5,793 nt of DNA from CAZPZZ01 sp964591245. GTDB lineage: Bacteria; Acidobacteriota; Vicinamibacteria; Vicinamibacterales; UBA8438. Made by a program: the position numbers and the translations under genes. The notes beneath the pieces were generated by a model. It was not told the origin of the DNA. It did no database searches and was given only the letters and a program-made list of their open reading frames with translations. How positions within the stretch are numbered: the first letter of the stretch is position 1; each line of letters begins with the position of its first letter. The DNA lies in contig CAZPZZ010000204.1 of NCBI GenBank assembly GCA_964591245.1, positions 1-5,793 on the forward strand, written 5' to 3'. Shown piece after piece: positions 5,384-5,793 of this stretch.

Positions 5384-5793
5384 TCACCCTTGTCGGTGGC
5401 CGTGTTCGTCCGCGTCTATTGGAGTGAAGGGCGCAGCCCCGCAATGCTCGGACTCCACCTGGAGGGTCGCGTGCCGGACCTGGAACTTCTCACGAAGCAG
5501 TGTGCGGGCTGCCGCTTGGACATTCGGCTGATCGGCGATCAGGTGCGCGGTGACGATGGGAGCGTTCCCATCCAATGTCCATACGTGCAGGTCGTGGAGG
5601 CAGCACACTCCATCTAGATCATTCAAGGCTGTGCGCATGGCCGGGACGTTGGTCGTTGGTGGCGGAAGTTGCAGCAGGACGCGTCCGCTGTCTCGGAGCA
5701 CGCCCCAGGCTCCGAAGAGCACCAAAACAGCGATGATTACGCTGATAACCGGGTCCGCAAGCCACATGCCACGCATGACCAGTATCGCAGCGA
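5384..5793 (-). CDS. Cation diffusion facilitator (CDF/CzcD-like) metal exporter, C-terminal part
   Basis: CDF transporters exchange protons for Zn, Co, Cd or similar divalent cations and export the metal from the cytoplasm across the inner membrane. The visible part begins inside transmembrane helix 5 (AAILVM), passes LADPVIS and helix 6 (VIIAVLVLFGAWGVL), and continues into the cytoplasmic domain. That domain carries the family's HDLHVWTLDG block and ITAHLI-like strand (here IVTAHLIADQ), then the final HATLQVESEHC segment. The tail ends in a His-containing DEHGHRQG. The frame stays open to the window edge: in-frame codons upstream of the Met at 5776 continue helix 5, so that Met is internal and the true start lies to the right. 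The Asp/His transport site in helices 2 and 5 is mostly outside the window, so metal specificity cannot be judged. It converges with scpB, whose stop is 172 bases away. Confidence 0.9.
   Translation of the reverse strand, partial: AAILVMRGMWLADPVISVIIAVLVLFGAWGVLRDSGRVLLQLPPPTTNVPAMRTALNDLDGVCCLHDLHVWTLDGNAPIVTAHLIADQPNVQAAARTLLREKFQVRHATLQVESEHCGAAPFTPIDADEHGHRQG

Overview
The window looks like a stretch of chromosome from a moderately GC-rich Gram-negative bacterium. It is probably a draft or metagenome assembly, because it contains a run of 100 Ns. A secreted protein with a clean signal peptide supports a diderm envelope. The overall flavour (udk, scpB, a CDF exporter and small orphan genes in single-gene units) would fit Nitrospirota or a similar environmental lineage. 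That placement is an impression, not something the sequence proves.

Layout, left to right. (1) 1-237, minus strand: a decayed fragment of a TPR-repeat protein, interrupted by an in-frame TGA at 64-66 and running off the left edge. (2) 238-861: no gene I can support. (3) 862-1044, plus: a 60-residue ribbon-helix-helix (CopG/VapB-like) protein with no toxin beside it. (4) 1232-2487, plus: a fold-type I PLP aminotransferase, nearly complete, whose 3' end is lost in the gap. (5) 2488-2587: the N gap. (6) 2588-2958, minus: the N-terminal ~60% of a uridine kinase (udk), cut by the other side of the gap. (7) 2959-3242: a divergent spacer with two adjacent inverted repeats near the udk start, and a 41-codon ORF (3104-3229) with a consensus Shine-Dalgarno. 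(8) 3243-3986, plus: an exported protein with two cupin-like repeats. (9) 4288-5211, plus: scpB, with an unusual N-terminal transmembrane segment and linker. (10) 5212-5383: a convergent spacer with two small hairpins. (11) 5384-5793, minus: the C-terminal part of a cation diffusion facilitator (CDF) metal exporter, running off the right edge.

The genes do not form one pathway. They are mostly separate transcription units with alternating strands: aminotransferase and udk converge in the gap, udk and the bicupin diverge, and scpB and the CDF gene converge. I see no mobile element, CRISPR array, rRNA or tRNA. The most interesting points are the predicted membrane anchoring of ScpB, the TPR pseudogene hidden at the left edge, and the strongly initiated small ORF just ahead of the bicupin gene. 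I did not find convincing evidence of a new multi-gene system.
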